Shown here piece by piece: positions 1 through 8,145 of a stretch of DNA of 26,971 bases. The DNA is taken from the NCBI GenBank assembly GCA_937890245.1, contig CALACF010000427.1:1-26971 (forward strand), read 5' to 3'. The DNA is from an uncultured Flavobacteriales bacterium (lineage in GTDB: Bacteria; Bacteroidota; Bacteroidia; Flavobacteriales_D; Sanyastnellaceae). The notes beneath the pieces were generated by a model. It searched no databases, was not told where the DNA came from, and was given only the letters and a program-made list of their open reading frames with translations. Positions within the stretch are counted from its first letter, which is position 1, and each line of letters begins with the position of its first letter. A program made the position numbers and the translations under genes.

Positions 1-2290
1 TAAACGCCTCGATCATTCCGCGGTCCTTGCTCAAGGAAGCTACGATGCGAAGCTCGACCTGGCTGTAGTCTGCTGCGAGCAGCACGTGGTCCTTGTCACG
101 CGGCACAAAGGCCTCCCTAATCTTGCGGCCCTGGGGCGTTCGGATCGGAATGTTTTGCAAGTTTGGATGCACGGATGACAGGCGGCCCGTAGCGGCGACG
201 GCCTGCATAAACTGACTGTGTATCCGCCCCGTTTCAGGGTTTACCAATGCGGGCAGTGGCTCCACATATGTTGAAAGCAGTTTCTTCAGCTGGCGATAAT
301 CCAAGACCATCTGAACGATCGGGTGGGCGGCCGTGAACTTGCTCAGCACTTCCTCCCCCGTTGCGTACTTCCCCGTTTTTGTCTTCTTGATCTTCTTCTT
401 TCCGCTCGAAATCTCCAGCTTTTCGAAGAGCACGATCCCGAGCTGCTGAGGTGAATCGACGTTGAATGGCTCTCCGGCGAGTTCCTGGATTTTCTCCAGC
501 ATCCCATCTATTTCTACGCGCAATGCGCCCGCCATGGATTCCAAATACGGAACGTCCAAGCGGATGCCCTCAGACTCCATCGCGGCCAAGACCGGAATCA
601 AGGGCGTCTCCATCGCTTCGAAAATCCTGACGTCGTCGGCATCGGTGTAGTCCGCCTTGATCAGCGCGGCCAGGCGCCACGTCAAATCGGCGCCCTCAAC
701 GGCAAAATCCAGCATCGCCGCTGGCGCCACATCTTCCACGGCAAGCCGCGATTTCCCACGCTTCCCCAGCACCGCTTCTTCGGTCATCACCCGGCAATTC
801 ATCAGCACATCCGCCAAGTAGGCCTGGCCATGGCGCATATCCGGCTTCAACACATAATGTGCGAGTTGCACGTCGTACGGCGCACTTTCCGGCTTGATCC
901 CAATCGCGCCCAAGGCGTGCAACAATGGCTTGCTATCGTGCACGATCCACTTGCCCTTTGCCGCAGCCAGCAAGCCATCGAGTCCCTGGTCACTCGAAAA
1001 ATGAGCACCAGGCAAATACCAGCCCTTGCCCGCCTCCACTGCTACGCCCATCCCGATCAAGCGGAAGGTGCGCGGTGTATCACCAACCATCACGGGGTTG
1101 AACGCCACGCTGTCGGATTGCGTCACAGCTTCGCGTAGAGCGGCCCGCTCTTCTCGGCTCTCGGCCAACGTGTATTTGACTTCCGAAGCAGCGAAGGCGC
1201 GCGGCGCCGGGACCGCTTCAGGCTTGGTTAATTGTCCGGATGCTGTCGGCGCAGTCGCCGGGGCTGTGGGCGCAAACATGTCGATTTGTCCAGCTTGTGC
1301 CGGTTCAGCGACCATGGCTGGAGCCGCGCTTGAAGCCGGAGCCGCGCTTGAAGCTCGAGCTGTACTTGAAACCGTGGACGTATTCAGTGCAGAACCGCCC
1401 GGCAAAATGCTGGCGACCCGCGCGGAAAGCGTGCGGAATTCGAGGGCCTCAAAAACTTCGGCAAGCGCATCGGCGTCTGGCGCGCTCATCGCCATTGCAT
1501 CAAAGTCCTCCTTGTAATCGATGTCTATCACAATGGTGGCCAGCTCGAACGACATGCGCGCCGATTCGTGGTTCTGCTCGACCCGCTCGCGGAGCTTGCC
1601 CTTCAGCTCAGACCCGTGTTTCAGGACGCCTTCGAGCGTGCCGTAATCGGCGAGCAACTTGGAGGCCGTCTTGGGACCCACGCCCGGGATGCCCGGGATA
1701 TTGTCTGCGGAATCGCCCATCAAACCGAGGTAGTCAATCATTTGCATAGGCGACTGCAGACCGAAGCGCTCGCAGATTTCAGCCGGTCCCCATACTTCAG
1801 CCGGATTGCCACTGCGCCCAGGGCGGAACATCTTCACCCGGTCTGTGACGAGCTGGCCGAAGTCCTTGTCGGGCGTCATCATGTATACGTCGAACCCTTC
1901 GGCGGCCGCACGCGCCGCGAGGCAGCCGATCATATCGTCTGCTTCGAATCCCGGGTGGCGCACCACGGGGATGTTCATCGCATCTAGAAGTTGGAGGATT
2001 CGGGGGACGGACGCGCTGATGTCTTCTGGAGTCTCGTCTCTATTGGCCTTATACTCCGGGAACTGGTCATGGCGAAAATTCGGTCCCGGCGGGTCAAAAA
2101 CGACGGCCAAGTGGGTCGGTTTCTCGGTTCGAATGACCTCGAGCATGGCGTTGGCAAACCCGAAATCTGCTGACGTATTCCAGCCCTTCGAATTGATGCG
2201 CGGGCTGCGGATGAAAGCGTAATAAGCCCTGAAAATGAGGGCAAATGCGTCGAGCAAAAAGAGCTTCTTTTCCGAGGGCTGCGTGATCAT
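1..2290 (-). CDS. polA: DNA polymerase I, 3' end cut off by the window edge; proofreading site degenerate
   Basis: Repair and Okazaki-fragment polymerase. The 763 residues in the window hold three parts. The 5'-nuclease (about 1-300) keeps its acidic motifs FEADDMIG, TPDKDFGQL and LMGDSADNIPGIPGVG. A Ser/Ala/Pro-rich linker (about 305-365) contains QIDMF at 335-339. The Klenow part follows: the 3'-5' exonuclease fold (about 368-540), then the polymerase domain with TGRLSSVHPNLQNIPIR and motif A DYSQVELR starting at D741. The last roughly 170 residues lie outside the window. The exonuclease fold has lost its metal ligands: the usual DTE is NPV at 398-400, NxKxD reads DSKPL at 452-456, and YxxxD reads FAVEG at 529-533. 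The enzyme therefore probably polymerises without proofreading, as Taq polymerase does. The start is the ATG just before ITQPSEKKLFLLDAFALIFR, the normal family beginning. It lies 29 bases after the DUF2480 stop, as the last gene seen of the purQ-dxs operon. Confidence 0.96.
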   Translation of the reverse strand, partial: MITQPSEKKLFLLDAFALIFRAYYAFIRSPRINSKGWNTSADFGFANAMLEVIRTEKPTHLAVVFDPPGPNFRHDQFPEYKANRDETPEDISASVPRILQLLDAMNIPVVRHPGFEADDMIGCLAARAAAEGFDVYMMTPDKDFGQLVTDRVKMFRPGRSGNPAEVWGPAEICERFGLQSPMQMIDYLGLMGDSADNIPGIPGVGPKTASKLLADYGTLEGVLKHGSELKGKLRERVEQNHESARMSFELATIVIDIDYKEDFDAMAMSAPDADALAEVFEALEFRTLSARVASILPGGSALNTSTVSSTARASSAAPASSAAPAMVAEPAQAGQIDMFAPTAPATAPTASGQLTKPEAVPAPRAFAASEVKYTLAESREERAALREAVTQSDSVAFNPVMVGDTPRTFRLIGMGVAVEAGKGWYLPGAHFSSDQGLDGLLAAAKGKWIVHDSKPLLHALGAIGIKPESAPYDVQLAHYVLKPDMRHGQAYLADVLMNCRVMTEEAVLGKRGKSRLAVEDVAPAAMLDFAVEGADLTWRLAALIKADYTDADDVRIFEAMETPLIPVLAAMESEGIRLDVPYLESMAGALRVEIDGMLEKIQELAGEPFNVDSPQQLGIVLFEKLEISSGKKKIKKTKTGKYATGEEVLSKFTAAHPIVQMVLDYRQLKKLLSTYVEPLPALVNPETGRIHSQFMQAVAATGRLSSVHPNLQNIPIRTPQGRKIREAFVPRDKDHVLLAADYSQVELRIVASLSKDRGMIEAF
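1321..1374. repeat. Three tandem 18-bp repeats inside polA
   Basis: Three consecutive 18-base units at 1321-1338, 1339-1356 and 1357-1374. The first two differ at two bases; the third is more diverged. On the minus strand the two better copies encode an ASSAAP-type hexapeptide in the linker between the 5'-nuclease and Klenow parts of PolA. The unit is a multiple of three, so copy-number change would keep the frame and only alter linker length. Confidence 0.85.
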
Positions 2291-2319
2291 GGCCCCAAGG
2301 TAAGAAGGGGCGGCCACGC

Positions 2320-2835
2320 TCAGCTCCGCGGGCGCTTGTAAATCGGTACGGTGCTGCACGCCTCGCCAAACATCAGCGATTTCACCACCGGTCGCAGGCG
2401 TTCGATCAGCCGCATGGACGCCGTCGGACCACTCTGAAGCCCGCAACCTTTGACGACCAATAGCGCATCGCGGTACGTTTCGACATCGATTTGCTCAACA
2501 ACGGCCAAAAGAAGTGGACCGCCAAGATCGGCAGGCGCACAGTGATGCACGGAATGCACGGTGGGCGCCGCGGCGTGGATTGCCTGGGTGGCGAGCATCC
2601 ACGCCCACTCGGGCAGAACGGCCTCAGCCGAACAGTGGAGGGCGACCGCGCAACCCTCGAAAGGTGCGCCATCCAAGGCCTTGAGCCACTGGCGAAAGTC
2701 TTTTTCTCGCAGGGCCAATCCCTGCCACAGGGCTGGAGCCAAATCGAGTGCTGCACGCCCCACAGCAGACGCTTCGTGTGACAAGTCCAGCTGGATCAGC
2801 CCACTTTGCTCTATGCGATTGACAAGTCCGTCCAT
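2320..2835 (-). CDS. DUF2480 family protein
   Basis: A 171-residue soluble protein that I recognise as the DUF2480 family of Bacteroidota; its function is not known to me. Family-like segments are VNRIEQSGLIQLDL at the N-terminus, the LALREKDFRQWL stretch near residue 40, ALHCSAEAVLPEWAWML near 65-82, and VVKGCGLQ followed by VKSLMFGEACSTVPIYKR at the C-terminus. Full length for the family, with no signal peptide or membrane segment. The ATG lies 3 bases after the dxs stop, so the two are almost certainly co-transcribed and perhaps translationally coupled, and polA follows 29 bases later. The conserved Cys in KGCG and the Cys in GEACSTVP could be functional, but that is a guess from conservation as I remember it. 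Confidence 0.86.
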   Translation of the reverse strand: MDGLVNRIEQSGLIQLDLSHEASAVGRAALDLAPALWQGLALREKDFRQWLKALDGAPFEGCAVALHCSAEAVLPEWAWMLATQAIHAAAPTVHSVHHCAPADLGGPLLLAVVEQIDVETYRDALLVVKGCGLQSGPTASMRLIERLRPVVKSLMFGEACSTVPIYKRPRS

Positions 2836-2838
2836 GAT

Positions 2839-4803
2839 TCAACTGGCGTTGGACGCTCCACGGGCGCCGCGCGAGTCGCAAATCTTCACTGCCGCCGAAA
2901 CAATGTCAGGCGTGCTGAAGCCACACTCAGCGTACAATTCCGCTTGGGTGCCGTGCTCGATGAATCGGTCGGGGATGCCCAGCATCTGCACGCTTGCCCG
3001 GTACCCTTGCGCTGCCATAAATTCCAACACGGCGCTGCCGAATCCACCACGAATACAGCCGTCCTCGACCGTAATCACATGGTCGAATCTGCCAAATATT
3101 TCGTGGAGCATCACCTCGTCGAGTGGCTTGACAAATCGGATGTCGTAATGTGCAACAGCGTATCCGTCTTCTGCCAGGGCACGCACCGCATCGGCAGCCA
3201 GATTGCCTACTGGGCCCAGAGTCAAGATGGCCAATTCATCGCCGTCGCTCACCCTGCGACCCGTGCCGACCTCGATCTTGCGCAGTGGTTTGCGCCAATC
3301 TGCCATGACGCCCGTTCCGCGCGGGTATCGGATCGCGAATGGACCGGTCTGCCCTGACGCGCCCGTGTACATCAAGTTGCGCAGCTCCTCCTCGTTCATC
3401 GGCGAGCAGATGGTCATGTTTGGAATGCAGCGCATAAAAGCGATATCGTACGCTCCGTGGTGTGTTGCGCCGTCGGCGCCCACCAAACCACCCCGATCCA
3501 AGCACATCACCATGTGCAGGTTTTGTATGGCAACATCGTGAACCACCTGATCAAAGGCGCGCTGCATGAATGAGCTGTACACGTTACAAAATGGAACGAG
3601 CCCACGCGTAGCCATTCCTGCAGCGAAGGTCACAGCGTGCTGCTCGGCAATGCCCACATCGAAGGCTCGGCCAGGCATCGCGTCCATCATGATCTTCATC
3701 GAACATCCGCTCGGCATGGCGGGCGTCACGCCCACAATCCGTTCGTCTTGCTCGGCAAGTTCGACCATCGTCTCTCCGAACACATCTTGGAATTTCGGCG
3801 GCTGTGCCCCGCGGTTGCCCACCTTGATCAGCTCGCCCGTGTCCTTGTTGAACAGCCCCGGCGCGTGCCATTTCGTAGGCGAACCAGATTCTGCAGGCGC
3901 AAAACCTTTGCCCTTGCGCGTCACGCAATGCAATATTTTCGGACCGGGGATGTCTTTCAAATCTCGCATCACCTGCTCCAGGAATACGACGTCGTGCCCA
4001 TCCACTGGGCCAAAATACCTAAAATTCAGCGCCTCAAAAAGATTGCTCTGGCCCAGTAGAGAGCCCTTTACCGCGTCTGCAACTTTCGCGGCGATCGCCT
4101 GTGCATTGGGCCCAAACTTGGAAATCTTACCGAGCAATTGCCACACCTCATCCTTCACCTTGTTGTAGGTCGGCGAAGTCGTGATGTCCGTCAAATATTC
4201 CTTCAGCGCGCCGACATTCGGGTCGATCGACATGCAATTATCATTGAGCACGATCAGCAGATTCGTGTCCTCAATCCCCCCGTGATTCATTCCTTCGAAG
4301 GCCAATCCCGCGGTCATGGCCCCGTCCCCAATCACTGCCACAGATTGACTTTTTCGGCCCTGAATCCTGTCGGCGACGGCCATGCCCAGGGCAGCAGAAA
4401 TGCTGGTCGAGCTGTGGCCAACGCCGAAAGCGTCGTAGGGACTCTCGGCGCGGTTGGGAAAGCCCGAGATGCCGCCGAACTTGCGATTTGTGTGGAACTG
4501 ATCGCGGCGGCCGGTCAATATTTTATGTCCATACGCCTGGTGGCCAACGTCCCAGACGATTGAATCGTTCGGGGTGTCAAAGACGTAGTGAAGGGCCACT
4601 GTCAATTCGACGACGCCCAAGCTCGCGCCAAAATGGCCGCCCTTCTCAGAGACAACGTCGATGATGAACTGCCGAAGCTCGTCGCAGAGCTGGGGCAAAT
4701 CTTCGGATTGGAATTCGCGACGCAAGTCTTCCGGTGTCCCCACCTTTTCGAGGAAAGGACCGGCCTTGAAGGGCTGAGAATCGTTGTTTTTGGCGTCGCT
4801 CAT
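2839..4803 (-). CDS. dxs: 1-deoxy-D-xylulose-5-phosphate synthase
   Basis: Thiamine-diphosphate enzyme that condenses pyruvate with glyceraldehyde 3-phosphate, the first step of the MEP route to isoprenoids; DXP also feeds thiamine and pyridoxal synthesis. At 654 residues it is full length. The N-terminal ThDP domain shows GGHFGASLG (His57), DVGHQAYGHK (His88) and the metal/ThDP motif starting GDGAMTAG at 159 with Asn187. The central pyrimidine-binding domain has GIAEQHAVTFAAG with the catalytic Glu387, and a transketolase C-terminal domain follows. The ATG is 7 bases after the purQ stop, and the stop is 3 bases before the DUF2480 start, so this is the second gene of a tight operon. No anomaly seen. 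Confidence 0.97.
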   Translation of the reverse strand: MSDAKNNDSQPFKAGPFLEKVGTPEDLRREFQSEDLPQLCDELRQFIIDVVSEKGGHFGASLGVVELTVALHYVFDTPNDSIVWDVGHQAYGHKILTGRRDQFHTNRKFGGISGFPNRAESPYDAFGVGHSSTSISAALGMAVADRIQGRKSQSVAVIGDGAMTAGLAFEGMNHGGIEDTNLLIVLNDNCMSIDPNVGALKEYLTDITTSPTYNKVKDEVWQLLGKISKFGPNAQAIAAKVADAVKGSLLGQSNLFEALNFRYFGPVDGHDVVFLEQVMRDLKDIPGPKILHCVTRKGKGFAPAESGSPTKWHAPGLFNKDTGELIKVGNRGAQPPKFQDVFGETMVELAEQDERIVGVTPAMPSGCSMKIMMDAMPGRAFDVGIAEQHAVTFAAGMATRGLVPFCNVYSSFMQRAFDQVVHDVAIQNLHMVMCLDRGGLVGADGATHHGAYDIAFMRCIPNMTICSPMNEEELRNLMYTGASGQTGPFAIRYPRGTGVMADWRKPLRKIEVGTGRRVSDGDELAILTLGPVGNLAADAVRALAEDGYAVAHYDIRFVKPLDEVMLHEIFGRFDHVITVEDGCIRGGFGSAVLEFMAAQGYRASVQMLGIPDRFIEHGTQAELYAECGFSTPDIVSAAVKICDSRGARGASNAS

Positions 4804-4810
4804 AGGGTGC

Positions 4811-5518
4811 TCAGGCAGTCACTGCAGCCAATGCAGCGAGCATAGAACGCCCATCCGTGTTGCCTAGTGTGTCGCTGGCGGCGCGCTCCGGGTGGGGCAT
4901 CATCCCAAACACATTGCCCGCCTTGTTGCAAACGCCCGCGATGTCTTCGATTGAGCCGTTTGGATTGAACTCGTCGCTCAACTCGCCTGCCGGTCCGCAG
5001 TAACGGAACAAGATCTGGTCGTTGTCGTGCAATTCGTCCAGGCCGTCTTCATCTATGAAGTAGTTGCCCTCGCCATGTGCAATAGGGATGCACAGTGGAC
5101 GCGCTGGATCGAGGCCGGCCGTCATGGCCGCCATGCGCGAAACAGGCTGGATTAGCACATTGCGGCACACAAATCGGCGCGCCTCGTTGTGGCCCAAGGC
5201 GCCGGGGAGCAAGCCCGCCTCGCACAAAACTTGGAATCCGTTGCACACGCCCAACACGCGCCCGCCACGCGCTGCGTGGGCCATGACTTCTTCCATGATG
5301 GGTGCAAATCGGGCAATCGCACCACTTCGCAAGTAATCTCCATAGCTAAAACCGCCGGGCAAGACAATCAAGTCTGAGCCTTTTAAATCGCGGTCTTTGT
5401 GCCAGAGTTTTTCGACCTGGAACCCGAGTTCCGTGCCGAGAGCATGTTCCATGTCGTGGTCACAATTGGACCCGGGGAAGGTGATGACGCCTACTTTCAC
5501 TCCGCAAAGGTCGCACAT
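4811..5518 (-). CDS. purQ: Phosphoribosylformylglycinamidine synthase, glutaminase subunit PurQ
   Basis: Class I glutamine amidotransferase subunit of FGAM synthase, step 4 of de novo purine synthesis; it supplies ammonia to PurL with the help of PurS. The 235-residue chain has the family opening VGVITFPGSNCD, LPGGFSYGDYLRSGAIA, the nucleophile elbow GVCNGFQVL with Cys92, and the His/Glu pair in MMPHPER (His209, Glu211). This is the small stand-alone type rather than a PurL fusion. The start is uncertain: the ATG at 5518 has an AAGGA-like sequence just upstream, but a GTG six codons on (5500) would give MKVGVITFPGS, the commonest family N-terminus. First gene of the purQ-dxs-DUF2480-polA run; it lies 37 bases after the PKD-protein gene with no obvious terminator between. 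Confidence 0.95.
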   Translation of the reverse strand: MCDLCGVKVGVITFPGSNCDHDMEHALGTELGFQVEKLWHKDRDLKGSDLIVLPGGFSYGDYLRSGAIARFAPIMEEVMAHAARGGRVLGVCNGFQVLCEAGLLPGALGHNEARRFVCRNVLIQPVSRMAAMTAGLDPARPLCIPIAHGEGNYFIDEDGLDELHDNDQILFRYCGPAGELSDEFNPNGSIEDIAGVCNKAGNVFGMMPHPERAASDTLGNTDGRSMLAALAAVTA

Positions 5519-5555
5519 CGCGTCCTTATAACGATGCGACGTGCGCCATCAGTTT

Positions 5556-8114
5556 TTAACGGTGGCCAAGCTTCCATGTTTGGACGTGTGTTGTGCCGGT
5601 TTCGGTGGCCCGCAAAAGCGCAATCCTCGGGATCTCGCTGTCTTGCAATGCCAATTTTTCTCCGGCTTCAAGCGACCACTTGCTCACCAAGCGTCCGGTC
5701 AAGTCAAAGAGCTCGAGTGTGAGCGCCTGGCTGGGGTGCTGGACCCACCACTGGCTGAGGTCGCGGGTGAGATTGGCATGTTGAATAAGGGCGTCATCGA
5801 AGTGATCGATGCTATTTACGCTGCCCACCTGAACGGTCAAAACCGCCTGATACGTGTCGGAACACAAGTCGTTCCAGGCATTGAGCGCGACGACGTAATA
5901 GTCAGCCGCTGTGTACACGTGCGTGGGGATCGGGTCGGTCGACGTGCTGCCGTCGCCAAAATCCCAATGGTAATTCGTTGCGCCGGCGGTCGCATTGCCG
6001 AAGATGATTTCGACCTCACCGTCAATCAGGTTGACCACGGCGGTGTCGAGGTAAATCACGGCTTCCACGGGCGGCGCCTGTTGCACGGTCGCCTGCAGCA
6101 TCGTGCTGCAACCCAGCGCATCGCTCACCACCGCATCGTATGTCCCAGCCTGCAAAACGTTCAAGCTCAGCCCGGTCGGACCGTGCGCCCAGTCTACGTT
6201 GAACGGCGCAGTGCCGCCTTCGATGGATAATTCGACGGTCCCCTCCGTATCGTTGCAGCCGATGTGATCAACGGTGGCTTCCACCTCGATTGCGGCCCCT
6301 TCGGCGACAACCGCAACAGGCACAGCAAGCATCGGGCAGCCCTGGCCTGGGGCCAACTCAACACGGTAGCTGCCCACGGATTGGGCTGTGAAAAACGCTT
6401 CATTGGCTGTCGTGCTATCCGGGGCAATCGACCCGGCCGCCGGGTCCTGGCTGTCCACCAAGGCCCACGCACTCGGATCAATGCCGGCCGCAGCCCCCGT
6501 CACAATCGCAGTCACCGACCCGTCAGCCGACACGGCGCACGAAGCTCCCTGGGCGTTTGCCGCCAAGTCCGCCCCCAGATGAATGTCAAAGCGGTGCGTA
6601 TCTGCAGAGCCAAACGACACAAAGTCGTACGACAAATCTGCAGATGCCGCCATCAGCTGGCCCGTCACCAAATCCTCGATCAGCACACAGCGCGCGATCG
6701 CTACAACGGGCAACGTCAACGTCAGCCCAGTCCCCTCCGAAGCCTTGATCCACAGCGGAACCGTAGAGCCGGGCGCGCCCTCCATCAGGTTCACCATAAC
6801 CTGTACGCTGTCCGTCGTCGTGGTGAATATATCGAGATAGTTCTTGCCGCGAAATAGCGCGTTCAGGACCGCATCTTCCTCTGAATCATAGTCGCCTGAA
6901 CCTGCGCCTGCCACCAGTACGGTTTGCTCGGTGGCTGTTTCAGACGCGATTTGAAAGGCGATGACGTCGGCGGCGGCTGAGCTCACAGCGTCGGCCGCCG
7001 TAGAGAAGGCGCCCGGATCCACGGCAGCCTCGATGCCAATTTCCAGCGAACCCGCTGCGCTGGCCGTCACCCAAAACGGTTCGCCCGGCGCAAACGTGCC
7101 GATGTGCCCAAAGGAGCCATATCCTGCAACTTGGGCCATATAGGTGTTGTACTCATCCGACCAGGCGTACGTCGCCGCGTTTACCGGGCCGCGCTCGACC
7201 GCATCGCTGTTCCAATCGATGGTGGCCGTGAGCGGGTTGGACAGATGGTGGAAGCCCGGCCAGAAGCCATCCGTGTAGGTCACTTCGAAGCTCGAGGCCG
7301 CCTGGACTTGGCCTTGGACGGAGATGTTGTAGGCGCCCGTGTCACCCGAAAACATGAGTCCGAGTGAGGCGTTGATCGTGTCCACGTCTTGGAGCAGGGC
7401 GTAGCCTGTGGCCGATTCCACCCAGTTGCGCAGTGAAATGCCGGGGAGCTGTGTGAGCACGGATAGGGCCGAGATGTTGTGGAGGGCCAAACCCATTTGT
7501 TGGGCGTGGGTTGAGGTCTTTACTACGTCGAAATTTCTAGAGACCAATCCGTCGATGCCGCCCCGAATGGGACCGAAGCCTGCCTGGCCAATCAAGGTCA
7601 AGGCATCCTGTGTATGAAGATTGGCCATGTTTGGTTCGATGTAATCAGTAACCGACACCGCACCGGCCAACGTCACCTCTCCCGCCAATTCGACACGGTG
7701 CCAATCGCCGCCCGAGAGCATGTGGGGGCCTTCGCCCGAGATGATTAGCGTGCCCGCTGTTGAGGATTGGCCCACCATTTGACCCTCAACAATTACGTCG
7801 CCCGAAGCGGTCAACACGCCCTGCAAATCAACGGACGCACCGTCCGTCACCGACAATCCCGAGGTCTCCGCTGACCCAGTGATCGCTACGGAATGCCCGG
7901 GCAAAATGATGACCAAGTCCTCCGCCGTCGGGACGCAAGCGCAATCCCAAGTCGCCGTTTCGTCCCAATCCCCCGAAGCATTCGAGAAGATCAACGCCCC
8001 GTCAATAGAAGCCAACCAGCCTTGGTGGTCCTGGGCTTGCGCCGTGTTGGGGGCCCAAGCGAGCCATGCCGTCAGAACGAGAGAAAGGGCGGAAGTAGAG
8101 AATAAACGGATCAT
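5556..8114 (-). CDS. Secreted PKD-domain protein with a T9SS type A-like C-terminal sorting domain
   Basis: About 852 residues, probably exported and displayed at the cell surface; no enzyme domain is visible. It begins with a Sec signal peptide (MIRLF, a hydrophobic run, then a cut near TAQA-QDH). An N-terminal region of about 35-140 has the GDWDETATWDCACVP start common in Bacteroidota surface proteins and beta-helix-like turns. A long Ala/Gly/Ser-rich middle follows, then a SprB-like module (about 618-693, from DHIGCNDTEGTVELSI), a PKD domain (about 694-767, with WDFGDGSTSTDP), and a C-terminal domain of about 85 residues with LFDLTGRLVSKW and a final WKLGHR, resembling the type A T9SS signal. 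The ATG at 8114 is preferred to the GTG two codons upstream at 8120. It lies 31 bases behind the DUF6427-like gene. Binding partner unknown; adhesion or an extracellular structural role is inference. Confidence 0.8.
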   Translation of the reverse strand: MIRLFSTSALSLVLTAWLAWAPNTAQAQDHQGWLASIDGALIFSNASGDWDETATWDCACVPTAEDLVIILPGHSVAITGSAETSGLSVTDGASVDLQGVLTASGDVIVEGQMVGQSSTAGTLIISGEGPHMLSGGDWHRVELAGEVTLAGAVSVTDYIEPNMANLHTQDALTLIGQAGFGPIRGGIDGLVSRNFDVVKTSTHAQQMGLALHNISALSVLTQLPGISLRNWVESATGYALLQDVDTINASLGLMFSGDTGAYNISVQGQVQAASSFEVTYTDGFWPGFHHLSNPLTATIDWNSDAVERGPVNAATYAWSDEYNTYMAQVAGYGSFGHIGTFAPGEPFWVTASAAGSLEIGIEAAVDPGAFSTAADAVSSAAADVIAFQIASETATEQTVLVAGAGSGDYDSEEDAVLNALFRGKNYLDIFTTTTDSVQVMVNLMEGAPGSTVPLWIKASEGTGLTLTLPVVAIARCVLIEDLVTGQLMAASADLSYDFVSFGSADTHRFDIHLGADLAANAQGASCAVSADGSVTAIVTGAAAGIDPSAWALVDSQDPAAGSIAPDSTTANEAFFTAQSVGSYRVELAPGQGCPMLAVPVAVVAEGAAIEVEATVDHIGCNDTEGTVELSIEGGTAPFNVDWAHGPTGLSLNVLQAGTYDAVVSDALGCSTMLQATVQQAPPVEAVIYLDTAVVNLIDGEVEIIFGNATAGATNYHWDFGDGSTSTDPIPTHVYTAADYYVVALNAWNDLCSDTYQAVLTVQVGSVNSIDHFDDALIQHANLTRDLSQWWVQHPSQALTLELFDLTGRLVSKWSLEAGEKLALQDSEIPRIALLRATETGTTHVQTWKLGHR

Positions 8115-8145
8115 GCCCACGCCTACGGCAGAATGGCCCGGAAGG

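Noticed and set aside
830..1749. Several open frames opposite polA
   Set aside because: They lie antisense to a clear polA frame, have composition expected of high-GC shadow frames, and show no recognisable domain.
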